In this document: in pieces, positions 27,340 through 35,408 of the stretch
How the letters are laid out: each line of letters opens with the position of its first letter
Position numbering within the stretch: the first letter of the stretch is position 1
NCBI RefSeq assembly: GCF_035515275.1
Contig: NZ_DATJBQ010000096.1
Coordinates: forward strand, 1 to 45,201
Source of the DNA: Pusillimonas sp035515275
GTDB taxonomy: Bacteria > Pseudomonadota > Gammaproteobacteria > Burkholderiales > Burkholderiaceae_B
Direction of reading: 5' to 3'
DNA: 45,201 bases
The notes under the pieces: generated by a model
What the model saw: the letters and a program-made list of their open reading frames with translations, nothing else
What the model was told of the DNA's origin: nothing
The model's database searches: none
Position numbers and translations under genes: made by a program

Positions 27340-28794
27340 ATGGATCAAACCCTTGCTGCGCGTTCGGCAATAGGATGTCGTCGCGCGGGTGTATATGCGT
27401 TGGTGTTTGCCGTCGTTTGGTTTCTTGTGGTCGTCGCGCAGGCAACTGAGCCTCTGTTCGCTTCAGTATGGCTTTGGCCGCTCGACGCCGTGCTGGCGGG
27501 ACTGTTGGTGCGCTACAGGTTGGCTATCCAACCCGTGCTTTGCTGGCTGCTCATTGGTGCAGCGTTAGTTCTGGGTGCGTACTCGTGGGACGGCTCTTTG
27601 AACGAGGCCGCTACATTTGCGATGGGGCATGGCTTGCCAATTTGGGTAGCGTGGTCGGTGTTGGTGCGCGCCGACGTTCTCGATGGGCTTCGTAAACCAG
27701 AATCAACCGTTCGAGTACTGATTGCGGGCCTGGTTGCGGCGCTTGTCGGCGTTGTGGTGGCCCTGATGCTGAACCCGTCGCAATGGGGTATGGACCCACT
27801 GGGCCGTGGAACGTTCAATGCGTTTCTGGGTCAGTGGCTGGGTTACTGTACTTTGCTTCCCGTCATTTTGCTGCTCCCTGGGTCCCGAGACCGGCGGCTA
27901 AGCTCTCGATTTGTCCTGCCCACCCTGTCCAGGGCAGGGGCGTTACTCATGCCGGTTTTGGTGCTGTTTCTCGGCTTGGTTTTGTATTTCACGCTTCGAG
28001 GTCCGGGCGGGGTGGCGTTTCTAATTCCGGGCCTTATTTACGGGGTGTTCGTCTATCAGTTAACCACCACCGTTCGGATGAGCTTGATCGCCGTCATGGT
28101 CGCGATTCTGGGCCCAGGCCGTTTGGGCTTATTCGTTGACGGCACTTGGCCGCTGGGCTGGGAGGGAAGTTGGCCGATGGCGTCGTTGCAGATCGGCTTG
28201 TTGCTGTCCGTCGTCATGCCGTTGCTGCTATCCAGCTTGCTGGCAGCTCGAAATGACCTGATTGCCGCGCTGAACGTCGCGCTGGATCACGACGACCTCA
28301 CCGACGCGCTTTCGCGCAGCGCCTTCGTGCGCGGCACGCAAGAGTATCTTCAGCAGCTGCCGGCAGCCAAGCACGGTAATGCGCTCATGATGCTCGATAT
28401 CGACCACTTCAAAGCATTGAACGACAACCACGGACATGCGGCGGGCGACATCGTGTTGCGTGAATTCGCACGCGTCATCAAGGCGACAATTCGGCCGGGA
28501 GACTTGTTCGGCCGTCTCGGGGGCGAGGAGTTCGGCGTTGTACTGCCCAATACGTCCGTTCAAGACTCTCTGGTGGCCGCCGAGCGGTTGCGCCGCGCAG
28601 TCGAATCGATTCGACTGTATTACGATAGCGACGAACCATTGCAAATTTCCGTTAGCATTGGCGCCGTCCATACATCGCAGGCGCCGCGCGCCACCCTGGA
28701 TGAACTGATCGAAATTGCCGATGAAGCCATGTATGAAGCCAAGCGTGGCGGGCGCAACAGGGTGTGTCTATCTCAGGGCCGGTTGCGCAGCTGA
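27340..28794 (+). CDS. Membrane-bound diguanylate cyclase (MASE1-like plus GGDEF)
   Basis: A 484-residue protein. Residues 1-300 hold about eight hydrophobic segments in a MASE1-like sensor region, and residues 310-480 are a GGDEF domain. The active-site motif GGEEF is at 394-398, with the product-inhibition site RPGD (RxxD) at 385-388. It should therefore make c-di-GMP from two GTP and be feedback-inhibited. I prefer ATG at 27340 to a TTG at 27331; neither has a strong ribosome site. It is 104 bases after the photolyase gene and 55 bases before a YjfB-type gene, linking it to motility or surface behaviour. Confidence 0.92.
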   Translation: MDQTLAARSAIGCRRAGVYALVFAVVWFLVVVAQATEPLFASVWLWPLDAVLAGLLVRYRLAIQPVLCWLLIGAALVLGAYSWDGSLNEAATFAMGHGLPIWVAWSVLVRADVLDGLRKPESTVRVLIAGLVAALVGVVVALMLNPSQWGMDPLGRGTFNAFLGQWLGYCTLLPVILLLPGSRDRRLSSRFVLPTLSRAGALLMPVLVLFLGLVLYFTLRGPGGVAFLIPGLIYGVFVYQLTTTVRMSLIAVMVAILGPGRLGLFVDGTWPLGWEGSWPMASLQIGLLLSVVMPLLLSSLLAARNDLIAALNVALDHDDLTDALSRSAFVRGTQEYLQQLPAAKHGNALMMLDIDHFKALNDNHGHAAGDIVLREFARVIKATIRPGDLFGRLGGEEFGVVLPNTSVQDSLVAAERLRRAVESIRLYYDSDEPLQISVSIGAVHTSQAPRATLDELIEIADEAMYEAKRGGRNRVCLSQGRLRS

Positions 28795-28849
28795 CTTTGC
28801 CAATAGTAGAATGGGCTCGATCCAAGCCCTCAACCCGCAAAGGAAACCC

Positions 28850-29050
28850 ATGAGTATGTCTGTTGAAGCCACTGTTGGCGCTGCCGTTGCTCTGCAAAAT
28901 TTCAATGTGCACCAAGAGGCGCAAGCGAATCTGCTTCGCAAAACGCTCGATATCAAGACGCAGCTTGTCACCGACGTGTTGGCGTCCATGCCTTCCACCA
29001 CGCTGGCCACCAGTGGCTCATTGGGAACCAACATCAATACCTACGCCTAA
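28850..29050 (+). CDS. YjfB family small protein (putative motility protein)
   Basis: A 66-residue protein, MSMSVEATVGAAVALQN at the start and TLDIKTQLVTDVLASMP in the middle, recognised as YjfB-like. These small proteins are often annotated as putative motility proteins and lie near flagellar or signalling genes. The ATG at 28850 is chosen because an AAAGGA ribosome site lies just upstream; the frame is open further back as a shadow of the cyclase gene. It is closed by a strong hairpin terminator. Function unproven; co-expression with the cyclase is likely. Confidence 0.82.
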   Translation: MSMSVEATVGAAVALQNFNVHQEAQANLLRKTLDIKTQLVTDVLASMPSTTLATSGSLGTNINTYA

Positions 29051-29069
29051 GCGCCTGTAATACTTAGGT

Positions 29070-29104
29070 AGCAAAAAGCCCGCATTGCGGGCTTTTTGCT
29101 TTGT
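29070..29104. terminator. Bidirectional terminator between yjfB-like and SMR genes
   Basis: A 15-bp perfect inverted repeat, AGCAAAAAGCCCGCA (29070-29084) and its complement (29086-29100), is flanked by A- and T-runs inside the stem. It lies between convergent genes (ends at 29050 and 29141) and can stop transcription from both sides. Confidence 0.92.
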
Positions 29105-29140
29105 GTCGGCGCGGGTGCCGATTCAGCTCCACGCGACACT

Positions 29141-29485
29141 TTAATGGTGAATCGTCTTTGAAAACAGATTTACGATCAGTACGCCCAGAATGATGAAGCC
29201 CAGGCCGATCAGGGCGGGCAAGTCTAGCTTTTGACCAAAAAGCAGGTAACCGACCAGCGAGATCAATACGACCCCCAGGCCGCTCCAGATGGCATAGGCC
29301 AAACCTACCGGCATGGTTTTGAGTACGATCGATAAAAAGTAGAAGGCGGACAAATAGCACGCTGCCATGGTCAGCGTCGGTGCAAACTTCGTAAATTGCG
29401 CCGACTTCTGCAGCATGGTTGTGCCGATTACCTCGAGCACAATGGCCATGCCCAGGGCGCCGTAGGCCGTAATGATCGATTTCAT
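29141..29485 (-). CDS. Small multidrug resistance (SMR/EmrE-type) transporter
   Basis: A 114-residue protein with four hydrophobic helices. The essential membrane-embedded glutamate is in MAIVLEVIGTTMLQKS (Glu18), followed by LKTMPVGLAYAIWSGLGVVLISLVGYLLFGQKLD, typical of the EmrE/QacE branch. These proton antiporters export quaternary ammonium or other cations. The ATG at 29485 overlaps the DUF502 stop (ATGA), so it is the last gene of a b561-DUF502-SMR unit. The substrate is not shown by sequence. Confidence 0.92.
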   Translation of the reverse strand: MKSIITAYGALGMAIVLEVIGTTMLQKSAQFTKFAPTLTMAACYLSAFYFLSIVLKTMPVGLAYAIWSGLGVVLISLVGYLLFGQKLDLPALIGLGFIILGVLIVNLFSKTIHH

Positions 29486-30072
29486 GGCTGGCCGGTGCGC
29501 GACATCCAGGCAATCAACGACGAGCGCATCACTTCTTCTACCGACATGTCGATGGGCTGAACCCATTCGACGGGCACAAAAATAGTGTAACCACCGATCA
29601 TGTAACCCATGGGCAAATACACGCCGACGCGGTTCTCTTTCGTGAAGCCTTCGGGCAGGTCGTCGAGATTCTTTCGCGTAACCAGGCCCACCATTTCGAT
29701 AGGCTGACCCGGAACGCGCAAAACAACCACCTGCTGTGCGCCTTGCGAGCCACCCGGAGAAAAATAGTCGGCAAAGCTTTTGACCGATGCGTAAATGCTT
29801 TTGACGACCGGAATATTGTTGAAGGGCAGCTCGATGATGGTCACCATGCCGCGTATGCGCCGATGGGAAAGCAGATAGCCCACCAAGATAATGAATATTA
29901 CGGCGCTGACCAGCCCCATGCCTGGTATGTAGATGTCGCCCAGCAGGCCGCCTACGAGCGTATAGGCCAGTGTTTCGCTCCAGGCCAAAAACACGTACAG
30001 CAGGTATACGGTAAGGGCCACCGGCAAGATGGCTATTAGCCCCCGTATGAAATACTTGGATAGTTTTTTCAT
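29482..30072 (-). CDS. DUF502 family membrane protein
   Basis: A 196-residue membrane protein with two N-terminal hydrophobic segments (GLIAILPVALTVYLLYVFLAW and GMGLVSAVIFIILVGYLL) and a soluble C-terminal part with NIPVVKSIYASVKSFADYF, typical of DUF502. Function is unknown; homologues occur in many proteobacteria and in plants. The start is ATG at 30072, overlapping the cytochrome b561 stop; a GTG one codon earlier is also possible. Translation is coupled on both sides. Confidence 0.88.
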   Translation of the reverse strand: MKKLSKYFIRGLIAILPVALTVYLLYVFLAWSETLAYTLVGGLLGDIYIPGMGLVSAVIFIILVGYLLSHRRIRGMVTIIELPFNNIPVVKSIYASVKSFADYFSPGGSQGAQQVVVLRVPGQPIEMVGLVTRKNLDDLPEGFTKENRVGVYLPMGYMIGGYTIFVPVEWVQPIDMSVEEVMRSSLIAWMSRTGQP

Positions 30073-30593
30073 CACAGCATGCGTTGCAGCACCCCGTCTT
30101 TTTTGACCAGGCCGTGATACAGCGCAATGGCAATATGCCCCACAACAAGCGCCAGCAGGATCCAGGCGATGGGTGAATGCAATTCGCCCAGGCTTGCCAG
30201 CCAGGGTACTTCTGGGCCTTTTGCCACCAACTGAATGCCAAAGGGGGCGAGGCCGTGGCCATTACCAACCATATACGTCATGCCTGTGATCGGCATCAGC
30301 ACAATGCCGGCGTACATCAGGCCGTGCCCAAGCTTGACCACGAATGCGGTCGCCGGATCCTGTTCCGGACGGTTTCCCCTTTGCTTGCGCGCCCAGATAA
30401 GCCTGAGTATGACCGTGAGAAATATCAACGCGCCAATGGAAATGTGCCAGGGCACAAGCGTCTGGCCGATCCAGTGCTCGCCTTCGTTGATGCGGTCGAA
30501 GAACTTCATGCCTTGCCAGACCAGCAAAATGACCATGGCCCAGTGGAAGAATCGCGAGACACTGCCGTAGCGTTGCTTCGAATCGTCGATCAT
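30072..30593 (-). CDS. Cytochrome b561 family protein
   Basis: A 173-residue di-haem membrane cytochrome. It has four hydrophobic helices with candidate haem histidines in SRFFHWAMVILLVWQG, LVPWHISIGALIFLTVI, KLGHGLMYAGIVLMPITG and ALVVGHIAIALYHGLVKKD. It probably moves electrons between quinol and a periplasmic or superoxide acceptor. I chose ATG at 30593 (MIDDSKQRYGSVSRFFHW), just after an AGGAG-like site; an upstream ATG at 30647 adds a non-homologous tail. It is the first gene of a unit with DUF502 and SMR. Confidence 0.9.
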   Translation of the reverse strand: MIDDSKQRYGSVSRFFHWAMVILLVWQGMKFFDRINEGEHWIGQTLVPWHISIGALIFLTVILRLIWARKQRGNRPEQDPATAFVVKLGHGLMYAGIVLMPITGMTYMVGNGHGLAPFGIQLVAKGPEVPWLASLGELHSPIAWILLALVVGHIAIALYHGLVKKDGVLQRML

Positions 30594-30808
30594 GGGTGGG
30601 CGCTCCTTGTTGTTCGAAGGGGAATTGCAGTCGCCGTATATTGGCATATACGGCGTCAGTTATCTACCCTGTTTCTGTGGCTAGGCGATACTTTCTACGA
30701 TGCCGCCTTCTACCCTTGGTGCTGCACAGGTCGAGCCGATGACGCTACGGCGGTGCTTCTTGGAAGGTGAATAATAATTAAATTTTTCTGGGGTCACGCA
30801 TGTAAGGG

Positions 30809-31639
30809 TCAGCCGAACCGGAAGGCTGAAAGTGTGGTTTTCATGATCACTTCTGAATAGACCTTGCGGCCGGGCGACGTGTCGGCGGCACCAGCGGCTA
30901 CCAGAAGCGGAATCAGATGTTCTTCTCCGCCGGGTGGGTGGCAGTGCCGGGCATAAGGGGCCTGTGTCCAATCTTGCAGCAGGGCCGTGCGTTGTTCTGG
31001 TGGGCTTTCCACCGCGGTGGTAAGCCATTCGTCGAACTCGGCCGAAACGGGCGTGTAGCGAGGGTCGCCGTAGCCGCGCATATTGTGAAAGCTCATGCCG
31101 CTGCCAATAATCAACACGTTCTGGTCGCGCAGCTTTGCAAGCGCTTGGCCTGCAGCCAAATGAGCGGCGGGGTCCATGTCCTGGCGCAGCGACAACTGAA
31201 CTACCGGTATGTCGGCAGAGGGAAACACCAGTTTCAGCGGAATGAATACGCCGTGATCAAAGCCGCGCCCAGCATCCACCCCTGCCTGCAGGCCTTGTTC
31301 ATTCAGTAGCTGTGCTGCTTGTTTGGCCAGGATGGGGTCTCCGGGGGCCGGGTAGGCAATTTCGTAGGTGTGCGCCGGAAAGCCGTAATAGTCGTAAATG
31401 AGCGATGGCCGTGCATGGCCGGTAAGACTGAAATGGGGTTCAAGCCAGTGGCCCGACACCAGCACGATGGCGGAAGGCCGAGAAGGCAAGGTGCTTTCAA
31501 TCTGCTTAAGGAAGCCGGCCATGTTGTCCCAGGTGTCGGCGGGGTTCCAGTCCATGAAGAAACAGGGGCCGGCGCCGTGGGGAATAAAAAATACGGGCAT
31601 GCGGCCGTTTTTTGCACCCGGGCTTCCAGGGTTGTTCAT
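30809..31639 (-). CDS. ygiD: Extradiol ring-cleavage dioxygenase, DODA/YgiD type
   Basis: A 276-residue class III extradiol dioxygenase. Metal-binding histidines are visible in PVFFIPHGAGPCFFM, VLVSGHWLEP and FDHGVFIPLKLVFP, and a further conserved His lies in IGSGMSFHNMRGYG. E. coli YgiD cleaves L-DOPA at the 4,5 position, and plant DODA makes betalamic acid; the natural bacterial substrate is unclear. It is monocistronic, starting about 370 bases from acyP on the other strand. Confidence 0.93.
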   Translation of the reverse strand: MNNPGSPGAKNGRMPVFFIPHGAGPCFFMDWNPADTWDNMAGFLKQIESTLPSRPSAIVLVSGHWLEPHFSLTGHARPSLIYDYYGFPAHTYEIAYPAPGDPILAKQAAQLLNEQGLQAGVDAGRGFDHGVFIPLKLVFPSADIPVVQLSLRQDMDPAAHLAAGQALAKLRDQNVLIIGSGMSFHNMRGYGDPRYTPVSAEFDEWLTTAVESPPEQRTALLQDWTQAPYARHCHPPGGEEHLIPLLVAAGAADTSPGRKVYSEVIMKTTLSAFRFG

Positions 31640-31767
31640 GGCGAAAACCTCAATGAATATAAGATGAGATTAGTATCGCACGCGTTTGCTGCGCATGAGC
31701 GTACCGCTTATTTCGCCATCCGATTCATTGCCCCGCTTGGTCCCGGGCCTTCGCAAAGACGCTGCCA

Positions 31768-31853
31768 TAAAAAAACGGGCCTTGCGGCCCGCTGAAGGTA
31801 CTACCAGAGCATATGAAAGGGCTTTGCCTGTCCGTTTTTTGCGTCCAGGCAAG
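31768..31853 (-). ncRNA. Candidate small RNA between ygiD and acyP
   Basis: On the minus strand a -10-like TATAGT (31862-31857) precedes a 5' stem-loop, TTGCCTG (31852-31846) pairing with CAGGCAA (31830-31824). A mostly unpaired stretch follows, then an intrinsic terminator CGGGCC-GCAA-GGCCCG with seven Ts (31791-31769). No minus-strand gene lies just upstream that would need this terminator: acyP and its leader are on the other strand. About 85 nt is a usual small-RNA size. No clear -35 box or known family was recognised. Confidence 0.42.
31769..31792 (-). terminator. Intrinsic terminator of the candidate small RNA
   Basis: A six-base GC stem (31776-31781 with 31786-31791) has a four-base loop and is followed on the minus strand by seven Ts (A-run 31769-31775 on the plus strand). 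On the plus strand no T-run follows, so it acts on minus-strand transcripts only. Confidence 0.85.
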
Positions 31854-32007
31854 TTCACTATAACTAGAAGCAACTTCCGAGTTTTTGCGTTCGGTCAAAC
31901 AACTGGCGTTTTAGCGGCACAACGCAAGCCTGTAAAGGCGATTCTCATTCTCATGAAAGCGAGTACATCTTGGCACCCCGCCATAAAGTATTGGTTAAAA
32001 TTCCGGC

Positions 32008-32304
32008 ATGAAAAAGTTAGGTATCAAGCACGATATTGAAACACTCGACGTTCGGATTACCGGACGCGTGCAGGGCGTGGGTTTCAGGGCGGCCACTGTC
32101 AGACAAGCCCATTCGCTGGGCGTAACGGGCTGGGTTCGCAATGCGTCCGACGGTTCTGTGGAAGCGTTAATACAGGGTGAGCCCGAACAAGTCGACCAAA
32201 TGCTGTCGTGGCTGCATCGCGGCCCCGTTCAGGCGCTGGTGCGCGAGGTCGCACACCAGCCCAACCACACCGAACGGCACTACGAAAACTTTCAGCAGCT
32301 ATAG
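32008..32304 (+). CDS. acyP: Acylphosphatase
   Basis: A 98-residue enzyme that hydrolyses acyl phosphates. The catalytic Arg lies in VQGVGFRAATVRQA and the catalytic Asn in GWVRNASDGSVEALIQG, both in the standard spacing for the family. Its end overlaps the convergent alpha/beta hydrolase gene by 6 bases. ATG at 32008 begins MKKLGIKHDIETLDVRITG; a slightly shorter start is not available in frame. Confidence 0.95.
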   Translation: MKKLGIKHDIETLDVRITGRVQGVGFRAATVRQAHSLGVTGWVRNASDGSVEALIQGEPEQVDQMLSWLHRGPVQALVREVAHQPNHTERHYENFQQL

Positions 32305-33267
32305 GCCCATTTGCTTCAGGGCGGGCAGGCCGGCGATTCCGTATGGGTTGGCCAGGGTTTCGGCGATTTCAAAATGGTTGTAGCCTGCCCCTTCGATCAG
32401 CTCCACCTGTTTACCGGCTTTTTCAACGGCCGCCGCAAAGTCTTTGCTTTGCCGAATAAACTCGGGGGTTTCAAGGTCGCCATACACCAGGATTAGCGGG
32501 GTGTTTAGTTGGTCGAGGTGTCGCTGGGGGCTAAGTTTATGCTCGATCTCGTCGGTAAAAGCGACGTAATTGCTGCGCGACGACAGGCGCACCGGCTTCA
32601 GGTCGAACATGCCGCTAATTAATACGGCGCCCTTGATGACGTCGGGCGGAAGGTCAAATTTTTTCCAGTCGGTGGTAACCATGACCCCGGCAAGATGGCC
32701 GCCCGACGAATGCCCCGAAAGATAAATACGGCTACTGTCACCCCCGAATGACTCCGCATTTTTGTAAACCCAAGCGATCGAGCGCTGTATCTGTTCGCTC
32801 ATCGGTATCAGGCTGCCATCGTTTTCCAGGACATTGGTAAAGTCTGGAATGACAAAGTGGGCACCCCTGCCAACAAAAGGTTCAGCAAGAAAGCCGTATC
32901 CATTGGCGTCTCCGGCACGCCAGGCGCCGCCATGCAGAAATATGTGTATCGGAGCATTTGGCTCGGTAGTTGCGTACAGGTCCAGTGCTTCAATTTCGGC
33001 ATCACCGTACGAAAGGCGTTTGGGCTTTCCCAGTCGTTCGCGTGTCAGGTTGCTATTGCTGCCATAGCGGGCAATGACCGTTTTGATGTTTGGTGCGTAG
33101 TTCGACTGGTTGTACACCTTGTCGAGCGTTTTCTGGTCATAGTCCAGCCAGACCTTGCCGGTCGCTGCCGAAGCCGAACCGCCCAATGCCAGGGCGGTGG
33201 CGGCCAGCCCGGTGCCGATCATGTGGCGACGTCCAAGGTTGATATCGTGACGAAAAAACTGGGGCAT
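32299..33267 (-). CDS. Exported alpha/beta hydrolase (arylformamidase/BD-FAE-like)
   Basis: A 322-residue alpha/beta hydrolase. The oxyanion motif is FLHGGAWRAGD, the nucleophile elbow is SGHSSGGH (GxSxG), the acid probably lies in VYGDLETPE and the catalytic His in GYNHFEIAE. The N-terminus has twin arginines (NLGRRHMIGTGLAATALALGGSASA) and a hydrophobic stretch ending in an Ala-x-Ala site, suggesting Tat export. ATG at 33267 is preceded by AAGGAG; upstream in-frame ATGs have none. The closest functional group by motif is formamidase- or feruloyl-esterase-like; substrate unknown. Confidence 0.88.
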   Translation of the reverse strand: MPQFFRHDINLGRRHMIGTGLAATALALGGSASAATGKVWLDYDQKTLDKVYNQSNYAPNIKTVIARYGSNSNLTRERLGKPKRLSYGDAEIEALDLYATTEPNAPIHIFLHGGAWRAGDANGYGFLAEPFVGRGAHFVIPDFTNVLENDGSLIPMSEQIQRSIAWVYKNAESFGGDSSRIYLSGHSSGGHLAGVMVTTDWKKFDLPPDVIKGAVLISGMFDLKPVRLSSRSNYVAFTDEIEHKLSPQRHLDQLNTPLILVYGDLETPEFIRQSKDFAAAVEKAGKQVELIEGAGYNHFEIAETLANPYGIAGLPALKQMGL

Positions 33268-33524
33268 GGCGAGTCTCCTTTGCTTTTTGCAGTATTGATA
33301 TTCTTCAGGTGGTACTGTGTGAATATAAATCGTTTGCCTGCTAAAAGCCGTAAGAAGGTCTTCAACACACCGTATTTGCACTAACTAGGTGCATTCCCTA
33401 AGTGTGTCATGTAAAAGAATGGTGCAAAATGCCGTCCATGCAGGTGAGGAGACAAAGCCCTGCATGGGCACGCCGGAATTACCGGCGCACAATAATAGGC
33501 AACACCCAAAAAAAATATAAAACT
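33268..33524. other. Intergenic region with two stable hairpins
   Basis: No gene is convincing here. CCATGCAGG (33436-33444) pairs with CCTGCATGG (33459-33467), and CGCCGG (33471-33476) pairs with CCGGCG (33482-33487). They are followed by the larger terminator palindrome at 33525-33558. The region also holds the promoter and leader of the minus-strand hydrolase gene. Confidence 0.5.
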
Positions 33525-33558
33525 CACCAAAACCGGCGATTTATCGCCGGTTTTGGTG
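33525..33558. terminator. Perfect 16-bp palindromic terminator
   Basis: CACCAAAACCGGCGAT (33525-33540) and its exact complement (33543-33558) are separated by TT. On the minus strand the stem is followed by a T-rich stretch (GTTTTATATTTTTTTT). It therefore fits as terminator of the Smr-domain gene ending at 33624, and could also stop plus-strand transcripts. Confidence 0.85.
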
Positions 33559-33623
33559 TTTTGGCAGGTGCGAAAAGCCAGAGCGCGCGTCTCGCGCTAC
33601 GCCGCCGCCCCGTCCACATTTGC

Positions 33624-34418
33624 TCAACTGTCGTTTGCACGAAGCAACACCAGTACGGCTCCTGCGCCGCCATCGCGCTCCGCGCATTCCACGTAGGCCA
33701 TCACGTCTGCAATTTGAGTTAGCCAGCGTCTTACGGTTTCTTTCAACACCGGCGTGTTGTCTTTCGACCCATAGCCCTTGCCATGTACGACGCGTACGCA
33801 GCGTATTTGGTGCTCGATGCATGAGCGCAAGAATGCGTCGAATCTTGCACGGGCTTCGTCCAGCGTCGCGCCGTGCAGATCCAGGCTGGCGCCTATGGGC
33901 CATTTGCCTTTAGCCAGGTTCTTGACCAGGTCCGGTCCGTGGTTTGCCTGCACGAAGCAGGTCGGGTCGCCGACGAGCTTGGGCGAGGTGTAATGGTCAG
34001 AGACTTGAGGCAGTGCAGCCGGCTCGTTGCCCGAGGCGCGCTCGCGCCGTTGTATAAGCACTTGTTTGGGCGCGACGGGTACGGGGGGTAGCAATGCCCG
34101 ATTGGGAGCCGGCAATCGTTGCACTGACTTGACCACTTGCCTGAACAAGACCCGGTCGGCGGGGTCAAGCAGCTCTGCCGGGTCGGTGGCCAAGAGGTTG
34201 CCGGTGTGCGGATTGCTGCCGGCCGGGGTAAGCACCGTGTCAGCGACGGGTGCGGGACCGCCCGGCGGGGGACCGCCCGGCGGCATGAAGCCACGTTTTT
34301 TTCGTTTGTTATTGGTGGCCGGCTTGGCGGCGGCCTTGTTCTGGGCGGGCTTGGCGGCCTCAAGGGTTTGCTTGCGCAACTGCTTGAGGTCGGCCAGGCC
34401 CGGCTTATTCGCTCGCAT
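33624..34418 (-). CDS. Smr (MutS2-like) domain protein
   Basis: A 264-residue protein. Residues 1-60 are Lys/Ala-rich (KQLRKQTLEAAKPAQNKAAAK), followed by a Pro/Gly-rich linker (MPPGGPPPGGPAP). The C-terminal Smr domain has SLDLHGATLDEARARFDAFLRSC, the HGKGYGS motif and a closing WLTQIADVMAYVECAERDGGAGAVLVLL. Smr domains are nucleases acting on branched DNA or on RNA. ATG at 34418 lies inside the end of trxB, a 14-base overlap; the frame is open further upstream only as a trxB shadow. YdaL-type homologues match this layout. Confidence 0.9.
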   Translation of the reverse strand: MRANKPGLADLKQLRKQTLEAAKPAQNKAAAKPATNNKRKKRGFMPPGGPPPGGPAPVADTVLTPAGSNPHTGNLLATDPAELLDPADRVLFRQVVKSVQRLPAPNRALLPPVPVAPKQVLIQRRERASGNEPAALPQVSDHYTSPKLVGDPTCFVQANHGPDLVKNLAKGKWPIGASLDLHGATLDEARARFDAFLRSCIEHQIRCVRVVHGKGYGSKDNTPVLKETVRRWLTQIADVMAYVECAERDGGAGAVLVLLRANDS

Positions 34419-35364
34419 TCTCCAGCCAGCGCTGGGCGTCAAGGGCCGCCATGCAGCCCGTGCCGGCACTGGTAATGGCTTGGCGATAGACGTGGTCTTG
34501 CACGTCGCCGGCGGCAAACACGCCCGGCACCGAAGTTTGCGTGGCCATGCCTTGCAAGCCGCTGCGGGTAATGATGTAGCCGTCTTGCATGTCGAGCTGG
34601 CCTTCGAATATGCCGGTATTGGGTTTGTGCCCGATAGCGATGAACACACCGGTAACGGCCATGTCGGTGGATTCGCCCGTTTGATTGTTACGCAGACGAG
34701 CGCCGGTTACGCCGGAATCGTCGCCCAAAACCTCTTCGAGTTCGTGGAACAGCTTGAGCTTCATGTTGCCGTTGGCAACCTTGTCCATCAGTTTGTCGAC
34801 CAGTATGGGCTCGGCGCGGAACTTGTCGCGACGATGAACCAAGGTAACGGTGGCGCAGATATTCGACAGGTAAAGGGCTTCTTCGACAGCCGTATTGCCG
34901 CCGCCAACCACAATAACATCTTGTTTTTTATAGAAAAATCCGTCGCAGGTGGCGCAGCCCGACACGCCACGGCCCATAAAGGCTTGCTCAGAGGGCAGCC
35001 CAAGATACTGGGCTGATGCACCGGTGGCAATAATAAGGGCGTCGCAGGTATAGACGGCGCCGGTGTCGCCGATAAGGGTAAAGGGCCGCTTTGACACGTC
35101 GACACTGGAGATGTGGTCGTGAATAAGCTCGGTGTCGAAGCGTTCAGCGTGAGCCTGAAAACGCTGCATCAGATCGGGCCCTTGCACGCCTTGGGCGTCG
35201 GCGGGCCAGTTATCCACGTCGGTGGTGGTCATAAGCTGACCACCTTGTTCGAGGCCGGTAATAAGGGCGGGCTTCAGGTTGGCGCGCGCGGCATATACAG
35301 CGGCGCTGTAGCCTGCCGGCCCCGAGCCCAGGATCAGAACTTTGACGTGTTTGGGTGTGGTCAT
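34405..35364 (-). CDS. trxB: Thioredoxin reductase
   Basis: A 319-residue NADPH-dependent flavoenzyme that reduces thioredoxin. The FAD motif GSGPAGYSAAVYAARA is at the N-terminus, the redox-active pair is in GVSGCATCDGFF, the NADPH motif is VVGGGNTAVEEALYL and the C-terminal FAD block is GVFAAGDVQDHVYRQAITSAGTGCMAALDA. It is divergent from ftsK with about 44 bases between starts, so the two promoters must overlap. Confidence 0.97.
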   Translation of the reverse strand: MTTPKHVKVLILGSGPAGYSAAVYAARANLKPALITGLEQGGQLMTTTDVDNWPADAQGVQGPDLMQRFQAHAERFDTELIHDHISSVDVSKRPFTLIGDTGAVYTCDALIIATGASAQYLGLPSEQAFMGRGVSGCATCDGFFYKKQDVIVVGGGNTAVEEALYLSNICATVTLVHRRDKFRAEPILVDKLMDKVANGNMKLKLFHELEEVLGDDSGVTGARLRNNQTGESTDMAVTGVFIAIGHKPNTGIFEGQLDMQDGYIITRSGLQGMATQTSVPGVFAAGDVQDHVYRQAITSAGTGCMAALDAQRWLENASE

Positions 35365-35408
35365 TGCAGAAAATCCTAAAAAGACATCCAGCCAATTATA
35401 ATGAGTCC

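Noticed and set aside
29486..30268. A single long protein continuing upstream from the SMR transporter
   Set aside because: The extra frame is a shadow of DUF502; the SMR family begins at MKSIITAYGALGM with an ATGA overlap.
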